Positions 24,301 to 35,590 of a stretch of 64,000 nt of DNA are shown in pieces. The notes beneath the pieces are model-generated. The model was not told the origin of the DNA, searched no databases, and saw only the letters and a program-made list of their open reading frames with translations. Position 1 is the first letter of the stretch. Each line of letters starts with the position of its first letter. A program made the position numbers and the translations under genes. The stretch is from the NCBI RefSeq assembly GCF_016802725.1, contig NC_052665.1, positions 14,142,501 to 14,206,500 on the forward strand, given 5' to 3'. The stretch is from Solenopsis invicta (lineage: Eukaryota > Arthropoda > Insecta > Hymenoptera > Formicidae).

Positions 24301-25924
24301 TTTAAGTTATTATTATTATATTAATAATTTCATCTATCATCGTTTGTTATTTTGTTTGATTTGTACATTCTCTTTCTTTCTCTCGAGCGTGCGAGCGGGT
24401 TGTCTCTCTCTCTCTCTCTCCCTTTGTCTTTCTTTTCTAATTTTAGCACGTTTTCTGAATGCTTGAGGAATCGGCCGAATAATGTTTTCCTTCTTCCTGA
24501 CCAAAGAGGCTGTTTCTGTTTGCTGTCTTCTGAAAGGTACAACTCTTCTACCTCTTTTTAAATTTTCCTTCTTTTCTTTTTATATCTTTTGTGATCTGAA
24601 ACTTTTCTCTAAAAATTTGTCCCAACAAAAGTATCCAAACTGAAAGACTCGATGAACGAGCGAAAGGCGTGAGTTTTCGTATGCGGGGGCACACATCGAT
24701 CTGTCTGCGGGAAGAACGCAGCGATTAACGTTTTTCATAAATTTCGCAAATTTATATACACATTAGTGAACGCTAATCTACCTTTATCTAAACTTTTGTA
24801 CAATTTTGAGGCAACATTCCAATTTTTCTTTGTGCGCCAGATTATACCGGCGACACGACGTGTTTTTATGAAAAATAAATAACAGAGCCTGTTTCTCTCG
24901 TTGAAATCCGTCGGACGCCGCGTTTTTTCCCGGAGCAAAAGCTTCATTCGCTCAATTTAGAAAGAGATATTCCAAAAGAGGGCGGGTGGGCGATGGTACT
25001 CGTCGAAAGGCCGACTCGACGAGGTCCCGGACGGAGTGTATCGCGTCCCTCGTGGACCTCTCCTCAGCGACGACGAGTCTCTGTGATAGGGGCGATTCGC
25101 GTGTCTCGCTTCGCGTCGTGCTTCTTCTCTCAAGTGTCCGGACTGTTCTCCCTTCATCGACTCGAAAAATTTTGAAAGTACGGGCCAAAAAGGAAATCAA
25201 AAAGATGACGCGTGATATGACATTGGTCTCAAAGTAGCGTAAATGATTTCGTCGACCGTGAGAATAAACGAGGGCTTGATTCCGTATTTGCTATCTCCCA
25301 TTCTGTATCCTTCCCTTTGCTTATTATATCTGCGCTTCACTGTTATTGTTTTCTTGCATTTTTGCCTCTGTTATCGTTGCATCCTGTTCTATGCGGCAAT
25401 CTATTGCTTGTGTGTTGTACTTAGTTTTGCAAACGTGTTTCTCTTGTCCCTTGGCACTTTCTTCCGTTTCGCAACTTCTTTCTTCTTTACAAGCTTTAAT
25501 ACAAATCTCTCCCTCTCTCTCTCACTACTCCTCCCTCCATCTCTCATCATTTAAATATTTACGCTTGATAAATAATCACGTGGCACGGGTCTGGGCGAGG
25601 GTACTCCTCTACGGTGGTACGACGCGAACGAGGTCCCTCGCATAAAACTACGAGGTTCCTGGCCCGGGCCCCATCTCGCCGACGGCCTCGCCAAGCAGAC
25701 CCGCGACCGCCGCTTCTTCGAAATATATTATTAAATATAATATACAAATTTATATCCCACTAAAAAATCTCCTTCACGTCGTAATCTTTCTCCCCCCCCC
25801 CACCTAAAAGCGAGCGAGCACAGCGCAAAAAGCTGCGCGCCTCATCCCCCCGATTAACTCTTATAATCCTCTCTCTATAACGTTAATTTATCCGTTTTCC
25901 CGCGAAAATTACTTCATTTTGCCA

Positions 25925-25993
25925 CTCCTCTCTCTCTCTCTCTTTCTTATCTTACATTAAAAAAAAACTCTCTCTCTCTCTCTCTCTCTCTTT
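25925..25993. repeat. Two (TC)n runs
   Basis: Two TC dinucleotide runs are separated by an AT-rich spacer. They lie inside the + strand pyrimidine-rich region. Confidence 0.85.
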
Positions 25994-28900
25994 GTTTTCT
26001 CACCTTAATATCGTAAAAATTCATTAAGTTATTAAAAACATCTAACAAAAAAAATTGAAAAAGAAAGATTCACTTGGAGTCTCCCCAACAATGTATCAAA
26101 AATAAATCTACGTTTTCAGACTCGTTTTCCTCTTTCATTCTATTTTCGATTTTTTTTCTTTTTTTTTGTTCTCCTTTACTCGTGTGCTAGCTCGACGCTT
26201 TATCCTTGCACGATGCAGCGGAAAAGAAGACTTGCATTCTTGTCGCGCCTTCGGCGTTAGATATGTAACCGATCCTCGCTTTGTTTTCGAACAGTTAAAT
26301 TTTGTATTTAAATTTCTTATATACACAAAAATGTTGATTATATTTAATTTTCATTTAAAAAATTAAGATTTTGTTTCATCTAAGCTTTAGATCTATTAAC
26401 AGATAAACATTCAATTACCTTATCGAGCTTCTATATCCACTTTTATAAACACGAGTTAAAATTAACCGAGATTACAAATCGGAATTAAGACCTCAAGATT
26501 TTAAAGACAGGGAATGAAAGCGGAAAAATATTACGTATTTAATCAATTCTTATTCTTATTATTTTTTTAGAAAAAGTTGAGAATTGAATTTTTATTGCGC
26601 GAATAAACTTTATTTCATCGTTAAGTCTAGTCTTGAGGTTATAACTTGACCTTTATCTTTATCTTTTTTGCTGTATTGAGAAAAAAAAACAAAGAGCCGA
26701 TTATAAATTATGGTTAGCGTTAACCAATGTTTATAAAAACCGTTTTTTAATTTATTGAAAAAAGATAAACTCGATCAAATCAATCAAGAATGAATAATCG
26801 ATGATGAAATTAGATTAATTTAAAGAAACATAGATCGATTGATCTTACATCTTTTTCTAAATCCATAGCTTAGAAGAAACAAAAAATTAACATAAATAAC
26901 GATTAAAATTAGTTAATATTTTTTATAGTTTTACAAACAAATGTTATCGGTTCGAAAAAGCTAAATGCAAATCGGTTACTCACATATTTAGTGATTAAAA
27001 TCGAAAATAACGCAACAAGGCAATGCGCGTCTTCGTCCGCTCCAAAGAATTCTATTCTTATCGATTAACATTCGCGAAACAATATTCACACACTCTAGAA
27101 ATTTAATTTTCGGTCTTTTCCAAAAGAAATAATATTAAAAAAAAAAAGAATAAAGATCGATTAAGCACACGTTGTTACATCTTCTTTCATCTCTCGTTCC
27201 AATATCTCTTTTAAATCTCGATTATCTTATTTATCCTTAACACCTCGTGTAGCTTTGTACTAAACGCATACCGAACGCCGAGAGTGTAAATCGGCGGGCC
27301 CGTGGGGCCCGTCGTGTCGCCAGACGTGGGTGCCCCGATGGGGCATTCCACGTGCCGATACCGATGCCGCCTCGGTCGCGCGCCGATACGAGCTCGATAA
27401 CTGTCGATCGATCGTGAAAAACAAAGTCCCGCATTCCTGCCGGACGATAAACTCGTGTGATAATTACTTGACGATCCAGGTAATTACGAGAGACAACGAA
27501 ATCGACGTTCGCAAGGTTCTTTGAAATCTTTTAGAGAACGATCGAGCTCGGATCGGCGCGAGACCGTGCGCCGTGATTGATTAGTCCGTTTGTATTTGTT
27601 GAATTTCCTTGGTCATGCTTAAGGAGCACTCTGCAGGGTCGATTTTCTCGACGCCGAATCTGATTTGATTCATCGCGTTTCCCGTCTCGCTGCCTCCGCC
27701 TCATCTACCTGTCGCGCGATCAATCGTCTGAAACCTCACTCTTCTTTTTCCGTTTCCCTCTCTCTTCCCCATACCGCTCTAAAAGCGTCACTTCGGAATG
27801 TCTTCAGAACTCGACATAGCGACTCTGATGCGTGACTCGATCACCAGTATATCAGCTAGAGCAAGGCTCGAGGTCGCCTTCGATGGCGCGACAGCACCGT
27901 TGAAGAAGGACTTGGACGCGAAATCGCGCGCCATTCTCTTTTTCTTCCTTCCGTCTCTCCGTATCCTCGAGCCCGAAAGGAATCTTTTGGCTCTGTGCAA
28001 CGGGATAATAATGGCCGATTATACGCGTTGCGAGTCGCGATATCGATGCGAGATCGAGATCGTTAAGCTCCGCGGTTCTCCGCGCCCGGTCGATCTTGCG
28101 TGCCTCTAACAGCTATAATTTGCAAAAATTACGGGGTTCGCAGGCTCGCCGGGGGACGCTTCGCGGAGGCTCCGTCTCGACGCTCGTCTCGGCGACACAC
28201 CATCCGCAGCGAGAGTAAATGTCGTCGCGATTAAATGTCGCGACACCTCGCTCTCCCGTCGTCCCTTTCCATTCTTCTTCTCACCCCTTTCATCTCCTGC
28301 CCATCTCACATTAAGTCTAATTCTCCCTTACTCTTTCTCTCCTTCGCCTTTCCTCGCCGTTTAACTTCTAATCAGTAATCAAATTACTTATCAATTAATA
28401 ATTATTATTCAACACACGCACACTCACACATTATTACATTCATGGTAAAAGTAAAAATCCCTGAAAAGTTTTGTCGGTTCACTTTTTATCCCTTACGTCC
28501 CCTCCTTCGCTCGCCGTTTGTGCTTTCTTTGTGTCTCTATCTCTATCTTTCTCCTTCGCTCGCTATTATTCGTTGCGTACCGACAGTCGCTTTTTCTTTC
28601 TTTCCGCGTGCTCGAGAAACGTCCTTCAGTAACGCTTGTTGAAAACGTGGCACAAAACGGCATCCGTGTCGTATCGATATGGTTACTGCACGATCAGACT
28701 TTCGTCTCCTTTCTCTTTCTTCCCCTTTTCGTTTTCCTTCTGTTTCTTTTTTCGTTCATCTTCATCACCAATCACTCGTGCCAAGCGACTCGATGTCTCG
28801 TCGGCGTTGTCTTCGACATCTTTATGGCTACTTGTCGATTTTTCCCCTCTCACTTTCACGTATCTGATCCCTCTCTACACATCTTTCTCCCTCTCTCACT

Positions 28901-29189
28901 TTCGTGGCTCTTGATGAGGAACTTGAGGCGAATAGAGCGTACACGACGCATTTCACTTCACTAATACGAAATAACTCATAGTCGCTTCTTTGGTATTACG
29001 TGCGAGGAGGGGCGGGTTGGGGCGCGGGGGTCGCTTCTATTCTCTTCTCCTCCTGAGGCATCCTGGCGTATGTCTACGACCGGCAATGGGTCGCCGTTCC
29101 GTGGTGGTACACGGATTATCTCGGTATTATTTAAGTCTCGTATTATCGTTCAACGTCTCAGAATTGTGTGTATAAAAAAACTGTACCTG

Positions 29190-29238
29190 ATCTGTTTTTT
29201 TATTTTTTTTTGTTTTTTTGTTTTTTTGTTTTTTTTAA
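29190..29238. repeat. T7-8G repeated tract
   Basis: Poly-T runs of seven to nine bases are separated by single G or A residues. On the Imp transcript strand this is an A-rich tract. Confidence 0.8.
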
Positions 29239-30583
29239 GAAAAACCGCTTTCCTCCTGTATTAGTAAGAAGTAAATAGTATATAGCGATAATAGTAGTAG
29301 GTAGGTAATAATAATAGTAATAGTTGCAGTAGTAGTAACAGATATAACATAATATGTAATTGTCACTTAACTTCTCTGTATATTATTAATAACTTTAATA
29401 TTAGATAGACTTTTTCTTTTTTTTTTTAGATTAATCGGTTTATCGCTTCTCCCGCGCATTTCACTTTCGTATTAAATCTTTAACCGTAATGCAATGAGGT
29501 AATAAGGTTGTGTGTGTTTTTCTTTTTTTTCAATTTTTTTTTTTTTAAATCAGTTTGTTTCTCGTCGAAGTGTCCTATTTCATCGGCGGCGGTAGTTTCG
29601 TTTTAGCGCTGCGAAATTGTCGTGCGCGGCTGTGTGTTGTCGCTTCGTCGCTATCGCAGAGGATGTGCGCGCGGGACGCAGGCGCGACGCGTAGAGCGAA
29701 GGGGAAAACGCCACGATCCTCGTCAACGAGAACGGGAGTTTGTCGTGAGAGTCAGCGATCACGTATGGGCAGTGCCTGCCTAGACAAAGCCAGATTCGAT
29801 AGTATATACACTCGGTGCTCCTCCGATCGGTCGCGGCTTCGTCTTTACTTCGTCTACTATTTCGTGCTTTGCGTTTGAGTTACCTCTCGAGAATCGCAAT
29901 CGTTTCAATTCAATCCCAATGCGATTGATTATTCGCAACATTCGTGTGCGTCCTCATTGTCAATAAGGACACTTTACCTAAAATAAATTAATCATTCGCA
30001 CATGATTAACGATCGCGATGAACGCATTCATTTTAGACCGAACGGAGGGCCCGGGCGGCCTTCGTTGACTCTTTAGATTGGCTCACAACAGTCGAGCCTC
30101 GGAATTAGAATCTTTGGAATTAAAATTCATCATTCAATTTCTCAGAATTAACTCTCCAAATTGTCGACTCGAGCACTTTTAGAATTCTCGCGTTGACTCG
30201 TCGAGTTGAGACTTGCAGATCGTTCCTGGAACTGATCTACGCAGCCCGAGCCTACGCAGCCCGAGCACGAGAACTGTTACTACTAAGAATTATTCTGCGG
30301 AGTCAGAAGAGTCCGCGAACCTTGTTAGTGTATCTCGGTCGAGTTAATTCTCAGAACGTTGCTGCGCGTCTTCCCGTCGCGATCTGCGCGTCGCACACCC
30401 TCGTTCGAAGTCCTCCCCCGTCGGGGAGGGTCGCGCGCGCCCCGCGAGAGGAGAAAGTCGCGATAAAGCTCAGCCTCTCGACGAGAGAGAATGTCAAAGC
30501 GACGACGAGGCCACTTCGGCGAATAAAGCGGATAGGCGTTTGTAGCGTCGGTCCGCGTCAGGTCGGTGTCATCGATGTTAATA

Positions 30584-30820
30584 TTACTGCGGCGATGATG
30601 GAGGCTGCGGCTGCTGCTGTTGGCTCGATGGCGAGCCGACTGATTGTTGTTGAGAACCAGGTTGTGATGTCGTACCGCTTTGGGAAGTAGCGCTGCCATC
30701 TCTTTTAGAACGGGAGGCGCCTTCCTGGCTGCTACCGCGACCGGCGCGTGAGCCAGCACCACCAGTTCCACCAGGAGTGCCAGATTGCAGTACCATAGCG
30801 CGGATCCGTCTCTGTGCCGA
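30584..30820 (-). CDS. Imp: Imp last coding exon: low-complexity C-terminus
   Basis: Begins after TTTCCTTGTAG and reads SAQRRIRAMVLQSG, equivalent to the AQRKIRD helix that closes KH4 in vertebrate IGF2BPs. It continues into a Gly/Arg/Ser and then Ser/Gln-rich tail ending QPQPPSSPQ and TAA (30584-30586). The tail is longer and lower in complexity than the vertebrate C-terminus and is probably disordered. Confidence 0.9.
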   Translation of the reverse strand, partial: SAQRRIRAMVLQSGTPGGTGGAGSRAGRGSSQEGASRSKRDGSATSQSGTTSQPGSQQQSVGSPSSQQQQPQPPSSPQ

Positions 30821-33800
30821 CTACAAGGAAAGAAAAAGTTTATTTATTATTAAAACAACACATTTCACTACTGATTTAATAAAAGAAAACCGTATCGATT
30901 AATAATCCTTGTGTGCTTTTAGTGAATTGTTTATTTCTTTTGGTAAATTCAAGAAAAAATTATTATCGTATGTATTATAGTTGAAAAAGGGATGTTATGT
31001 GGTTCCGTGTAAGAACGACGAACTCATAAATGACTCACAAGTTCGAATCCACACACACACATCCCATGTATACAGATTTTTTTAAATTTGTAATCTTTAG
31101 TAGGAGTCACAAAGAAACTCTTTAAATGACGTATATGGACTAATACTTTCACCCGCTTCTATTATTACTACTATTGTTAAAGAAGATATTAAAATATTTC
31201 ACTTATATATTTCATAGGGTAATTCTCATTATGAAAGAGACTAATTAGTGATCAAACTCCAAGTTTGATTCCTCGACACCCACGTACACTTTATATATGT
31301 CTCGATCGAAGACTTATCAAAGGAAACTATTATGATTATTATTTCTTATAATGTTGTTATAATGTTGTTATATATTTTGAAAAACAAAAAAACCTTTAAG
31401 TCTCATAACTCATAACTGCAAAACAACTTTCAATATGATCTGATACGAAAAGAAGAAAAAGGAAAATATATATATTTCGTAATAGACTAATCAATCTGAT
31501 ATGAACAAAATTTAAACATCCAAGTTTCTGATTATAACAATTATTTAAAAAGTTAGCTCTCTCACCTGAACAGAGAAGAAGGGTCCAATTATATGGACTG
31601 TTGTTTCTTCTTCAGCTGAAGGAGGAGTCGCTTGCTGTTCTGATAATTTGATAACGCTTCCGGTCACGCGCTGCAGTTCTCTTACGTTTTGACCGCCTTT
31701 GCCGATGATGCGGCCGACCTGAGTGCTGGGCACAAGAATTTCGATGGTCAGCCTGACGTCTTCAGTGCCGGCGACGTATCCCTCCTCACGCATTTTCTCA
31801 AAGATCAAGTACTGAGCCTAAAATCACAAAAATTTTTGACAATGTAGAAATATACAAAATTAAATTCCTCAGTTATCTTAGAAATTAATATAAAACAATG
31901 AAAGAAAAAAAAATGTTAAAGGGTCAAACGGGACCGATCCTCGCATTTTTAGTTCGAGATCGGTACGGGGCCCTTTTTTTAATATTCCTGCCGATTCAAG
32001 TTGATGCATAGGAGACAACATCCACCCAAAATATGGCAGGGTAATCGCGAAACTCTTTTACGGGACTTAAGAGTATTGGATAATTTTTTTAGTGAGCGAC
32101 TGGATTTGAACCCGCGATCTTTACGTTGGTAGGCCGGACGCGATACCTATCTGCCAATATGGCATCGACATTATGTAGATATTAAAACGCTTCAAACACT
32201 TTAGCATTACCTTTAACACTAGTTTAGCACTATTAATAACAAAAATAACTTTATAACTCGTGTCATTTAAATGTTAATCATTTTTTTAAATAATACGTAA
32301 AGTGTTGAAAGAGCCATCAATCTAAATATTTGCGAAATTGAAAAAATAATAAAAGTCAAGACTCTCGCTCTTGATTGGGAGATTACGAAACAACGAGGAC
32401 AATCACGCTTACCTTCCACTGAGATTCCGGGGAGCCGACGATGGTGACTTTCCTCTCAGTCTGTTGCTCAGCCGGCTTATCTTGCTCAAGAGGAGCGATC
32501 TTCACACTCGCACCGGAGAATCTGATTATGTTACGAATGTGCGAGCCCTTGGTGCCAATAATGGCGCCGACGCTGTTGTTGGGAATGTAGAGAAAAGTCG
32601 TCTCCTGGGTATCGCTGGCGGGGACGCCTTGTTGAGTAGGCAGACTGCTCTGGTAGGGATATGGGGCGGGTCCCGAGCCGTATAGGCCGGGTCCACGGGA
32701 GCTGTAGCCCATACCGGCGGTAGACATCATGGCCATCGGGTGTAGTCCGGGGAACATCATACTTTGAGGCTAGTGAGAACAATGATTATATCGATTAGAA
32801 GCCTTGTCACGTTGCGCAACGGCGTTTTCGACGCGATCGATGCGCTCTACTCGCGCCAAACCTCGACGAGGTCGACATTCAACCTTTCCAGATTAACTAA
32901 AAGCTTGATGAAAAAGTTTGCTTGCCATTCCAATTTTTGATAACAAATATCCAATCTAAAGTTTTTAATGAAACTGAGACTTGATCTCCACGTAATAGTG
33001 CCATTTATAAGTTATTGAAATTCGCGCGACTGTATTTATATTGTTTTATACTCGTTTGCATTTGTATTTTTATAATAATTTTCATGTTTATATTTCTTCT
33101 ACATATTCTTTTTAATTTACGCGACAATTCAAAATTGCTTTATGCGATATGCTTTATTGTATAAGGAGAGACGAGTATAAGCAATGAGACTCACAGCCAT
33201 AGCTTGCAGATCGTTCTCGTAGCTCTGACGCAGCTTGCTGGAAATCATGGACTCGGCTTTGCTCATGTTATCAATTGATCCTTTAACCGTGATGATGCGC
33301 TCGAGGTTGAAGCTGTTGATATCGTTGATACTGCTGACGGTAATCTTCGTGTCGGTGTCTTGCATGATTCTCTTGATTGTGTTACCGCCCTTACCGATGA
33401 TTCGACCGATGAGATTGTTGTGCGCGAGGATCTTCAGGGTGATCTCACTGTTGACAAACAACGTAATAATGTAACTAAAAATTCAGTTAACGAGGAAACA
33501 TTTCAAACGATAAATTAAAAATCGTATTTATATTGAAATTGGTACGATCGCGAGAGTCAGCTAAATCAGCCGAATCAAGTATTCGTTATTTTCGAAGAGA
33601 AAAATATTTATATTAATATGTATTAATATATGATTAATATCATGATTGTTATAATTCTATCAGAGCGATTCTTACCCCTTGTTCGTGTTGTTGGCTTCCT
33701 GCTGCATGACCTCCAGGATCTTCTTACAGGCGTTGGTGCAATTCTCGGGATTGCCGTAGATGGTGATGGCTTTCTCCAGAGAGCCGACATTGTCCTTGCG

Positions 33801-34513
33801 GTGCACATCGACCCGGGCGCGCGTCAGCTGCGTGATCTGCCGTATGGTGGTACCCTGTCGACCGATTATCGCGCCCACCATATCAGACTGGACGAGAATA
33901 CGCAGCGGGAAATCGGTCTGACGACCGGAACCCGGCAGCCCGGAGAAGGCCACGCCGCCGGCGCGCTGGCTGCGGCCCCTGCGTCGGCTCTCCGCCGAGG
34001 ACATCTCCACTTTTAGCGGATTGCCGTCGAAATCGTAGCCATTTAACTGGTTCACAGCCCTGCGAATAACGAAATGGTTGAGTATCTCTCCTGGACGGCG
34101 AAAGAGGGGTGGGGAGGGGGAGGGGGGAGATCAGCATTTCACGAATTCCTGAAGTCTCATGAATTTCGAATGTCAATGTATACATACGGTGGGAAAGAAC
34201 TTTCGTGACTTTTCGTGGCAAGCAGAAAGTGAGTAAAGTGCGAGACAGGCATTTTTCCGCGTGACAAATTTCCCAGATCAATTAATCTCCCGCGTGGAAT
34301 GCGTGGAGAAAATAAAAGAGCGTGCCGATTACGTACTGTTGTACTTGCTCTTGCGTCTCATAGCTAATGAGCACGCTCGTTGTATTCGGATCCCGCGACG
34401 GCACTTTTTCGATGTTTTGGACCTGGCCGTAGTTGGAGAACAGCAGATCCAGCTCCTCTAATCGTAATTGAACCGGTAGATTGCTCACGAGGACTTTGGA
34501 AACCCCACTGCTG
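30584..34513 (-). CDS. Imp: Imp / IGF2BP mRNA-binding protein, 5'-incomplete, 6 exons
   Basis: Minus-strand exons in transcript order are 34513-34337, 34059-33676, 33447-33195, 32769-32413, 31817-31566 and 30820-30584. They total 1660 bases and keep one frame (about 552 residues plus stop). The protein binds target mRNAs in cytoplasmic ribonucleoprotein particles and controls their localisation, stability and translation. The sequence shows RRM2 (VSKVLVSNLPVQL), then four KH domains with GxxG loops GRQG, GKGG, GTKG and GKGG, in the family order KH1-KH2, linker, KH3-KH4. The linker before KH3 is rich in Met, Gly, Tyr and Pro. The tail is rich in Gly, Ser and Gln. IGF2BP proteins normally start with a first RRM; no such exon was found up to 64000. 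The missing start is either outside the window or in an alternative first exon. Confidence 0.93.
30989..31066 (+). other. tRNA-like sequence / SINE head 1
   Basis: A 7-base end stem GGGATGT...ACATCCC encloses a B-box-like AGTTCGAATCC, so the segment has tRNA size (78 bases). The A-box region is weak and no clean cloverleaf anticodon arm can be assigned. The CACACACA near the 3' side may be slippage. It is more likely a decayed tRNA-derived repeat than a functional tRNA. Confidence 0.35.
31217..31281 (+). other. tRNA-like sequence / SINE head 2
   Basis: Related to the segment 230 bases upstream: ACTCCAAGTTTGATTCC aligns with ACTCACAAGTTCGAATCC. GGGT and ACCC are at the ends. At 65 bases it is short for a tRNA and is probably a diverged copy of the same repeat. 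Confidence 0.3.
31566..31817 (-). CDS. Imp: Imp exon: KH4
   Basis: Starts after GTGATTTTAG with AQYLIFEKMREEG. KH4 has VGRIIGKGGQNVRELQ (GxxG = GKGG) and the closing beta strand TTVHIIGPFFSVQ. Both splice junctions are phase 0. Confidence 0.93.
31918..32170 (-). mobile_element. tRNA-derived SINE in an Imp intron
   Basis: On the minus strand the head reads GGCAGATAGGTATCGCG, then GATCGCGGGTTCAAATCC, an A-box-like and a good B-box sequence of the type seen in arthropod tRNA-derived SINEs. A tRNA-unrelated body follows, containing an inverted pair (GGGCCCCGTACCGATC and GATCGGTCCCG). It lies in the same orientation as Imp. The right and left limits are approximate and no target duplication was identified. 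Confidence 0.6.
32413..32769 (-). CDS. Imp: Imp exon: linker and KH3
   Basis: Starts after TTCTCACTAG with PQSMMFPGLHPMAMMS, a Met/Gly/Tyr/Pro-rich linker. KH3 follows: SVGAIIGTKGSHIRNI with GTKG as the GxxG loop. It ends GSPESQWK before GTAAGC. Length 357 bases, phase 0 at both ends. Confidence 0.93.
33195..33447 (-). CDS. Imp: Imp exon: KH2
   Basis: Starts after TTTGTCAACAG. Two bases from the previous exon plus T form Gly, then EITLKILAHNNLIGRIIGKG. GxxG is GKGG. The exon ends YENDLQAMA before GTGAGT. The KH1 to KH2 spacing is short, as expected for the KH1-KH2 di-domain of IGF2BPs. Confidence 0.93.
33676..34059 (-). CDS. Imp: Imp exon: end of RRM2 and KH1
   Basis: Starts after GTTATTCGCAG, completing Gln and reading AVNQLNGYDFDGNPLKVEM, the last strand of RRM2. 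A basic RRRGRSQRAGG linker leads to KH1 with MVGAIIGRQGTTIRQI (GxxG = GRQG). The donor is GTAAGA after two bases of a Gly codon. Confidence 0.93.
34060..34336 (-). other. Imp intron upstream of KH1 with C-rich tract
   Basis: A 277-base intron. The transcript strand carries a dense C-rich run (plus-strand G-run at 34106-34128) about 47-69 bases before the acceptor at 34060. No gene content. Confidence 0.7.
34337..34513 (-). CDS. Imp: Imp exon: RRM2 core, tandem acceptor
   Basis: Encodes SSGVSKVLVSNLPVQLRLEE and LLFSNYGQVQNIEKV, matching RNP2 and the first half of the second RRM of IGF2BPs, and ends TQEQVQ before GTACGT. The acceptor is TTTTCAGCAGCAG, so the exon can start at 34513, 34510 or 34507 with loss of one or two serines and no frame change. 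The upstream exon must end in phase 2. Confidence 0.88.
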
Positions 34514-35449
34514 CTGAAAATAGAAAAATAATATCCGTGATTAGGGGACACGCGTTCCGACTGCGACAGAATTAACACAAAGCTGAGTGAACGATTCCTG
34601 GTAACACAACTGATTTTATACATGTTCTGAACGATTATAAAACATTGGATCTATAAACGTTTAGGAAACATACAAAATGTACATAAATCAATACGTGTTA
34701 CTTGGAATACTTCAAAACACCACACACACACATACGTACACACGCGCGTATCTAATTTCTTAATTAATATTTAATAACACAACATTAATATATTGTTAAG
34801 ATAGTGTAACGAATTCTGGTAAAAGATATTCTATTACCATACAATCTCGCTCATTTTTTGTACAAATTTGAATTGGTTCTGACTGAGTAAAGATTGTAGA
34901 CGAAGGAAGAGAGCGGCCATGTAAGTGCCAAACTCGAGAGTGACTCTGACAGAATTACACGGCAGCGAGCTAGATATTCCAACGGTAACGGCTAATAAAG
35001 TTTGAAAGTCGAGCGCTGTAACCTGGTGGGGCGTCGTCGATTGTTTACATTACACCGTGACATTGTTGCCTTACAATATAACGAGATATATCCGGTGACG
35101 CGTGCCTTTCTCATTGTCAGACAATATTACTGTCAGATCTTACATATTTATCAGGGTAAGTTATATATCAAATTAATTTATTATTATAAAATTGATTACT
35201 ATATTGAAATATTACGGTATCAGAGAACAGATACATTGATAACAGATGAGAAAAAAAAAAATGTGCCCGAAATAAGACGAGTGATATTTTACGCGTTAGA
35301 TAAGAAATGAAAATTTCAAAGTATATACTTTATATGAAATCTTTCTATTTACAATTATGAATGTCTTAATAATTAAAAGGATTATTCAATTTAATGTAAT
35401 TTCATTAAGGATTGTTATTCTAATACTAATATACATCGTGCGCATTAAT

Positions 35450-35590
35450 TACACTGAGAAAAAATTTTATTTGAATAATTGCAATAAAATATTTATTTAC
35501 GGTACATAAATATTTATTTACATTTAATAAATCATTGCAAGTATTCAAAGAAATATTTATTAAAATTTAGTAACTATTTCTCCGAGCGTA
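35450..35590. mobile_element. CACTGAG-family MITE
   Basis: The left end TACACTGAGAAAAAA is mirrored by TCTCCGAGCGTA. TA flanks both ends. The interior is a hairpin built of AATATTTATT units (TTTGAATAATTGCAAT against ATTGCAAGTATTCAAA). The interior resembles the elements at 39.2 and 57.8 kb. Confidence 0.75.

Larger units (their letters stand above)
9466..30583. other. Transposon-poor convergent intergenic block / possible long Imp 3' UTR
   Basis: About 21 kb between the receptor 3' end and the Imp stop codon. By eye the + strand has long pyrimidine-rich stretches (notably 17.3-18.7, 23.4-25.5 and 28.3-29.6 kb), so the Imp sense strand is purine-rich. Microsatellites are frequent, but the foldback elements common elsewhere were not seen. 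Open frames here are short, low in complexity and lack domains. Two minus-strand AATAAA hexamers near 10623-10645 could mark a distal 3' end for Imp. No exon, tRNA or rRNA was recognised. Confidence 0.45.
30821..31565 (-). other. Imp intron between KH4 and last exon, with tRNA-like sequences
   Basis: A phase-0 intron of 745 bases. It contains two tRNA-like segments on the + strand, at about 30989-31066 and 31217-31281. Nothing else was recognised. Confidence 0.7.
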
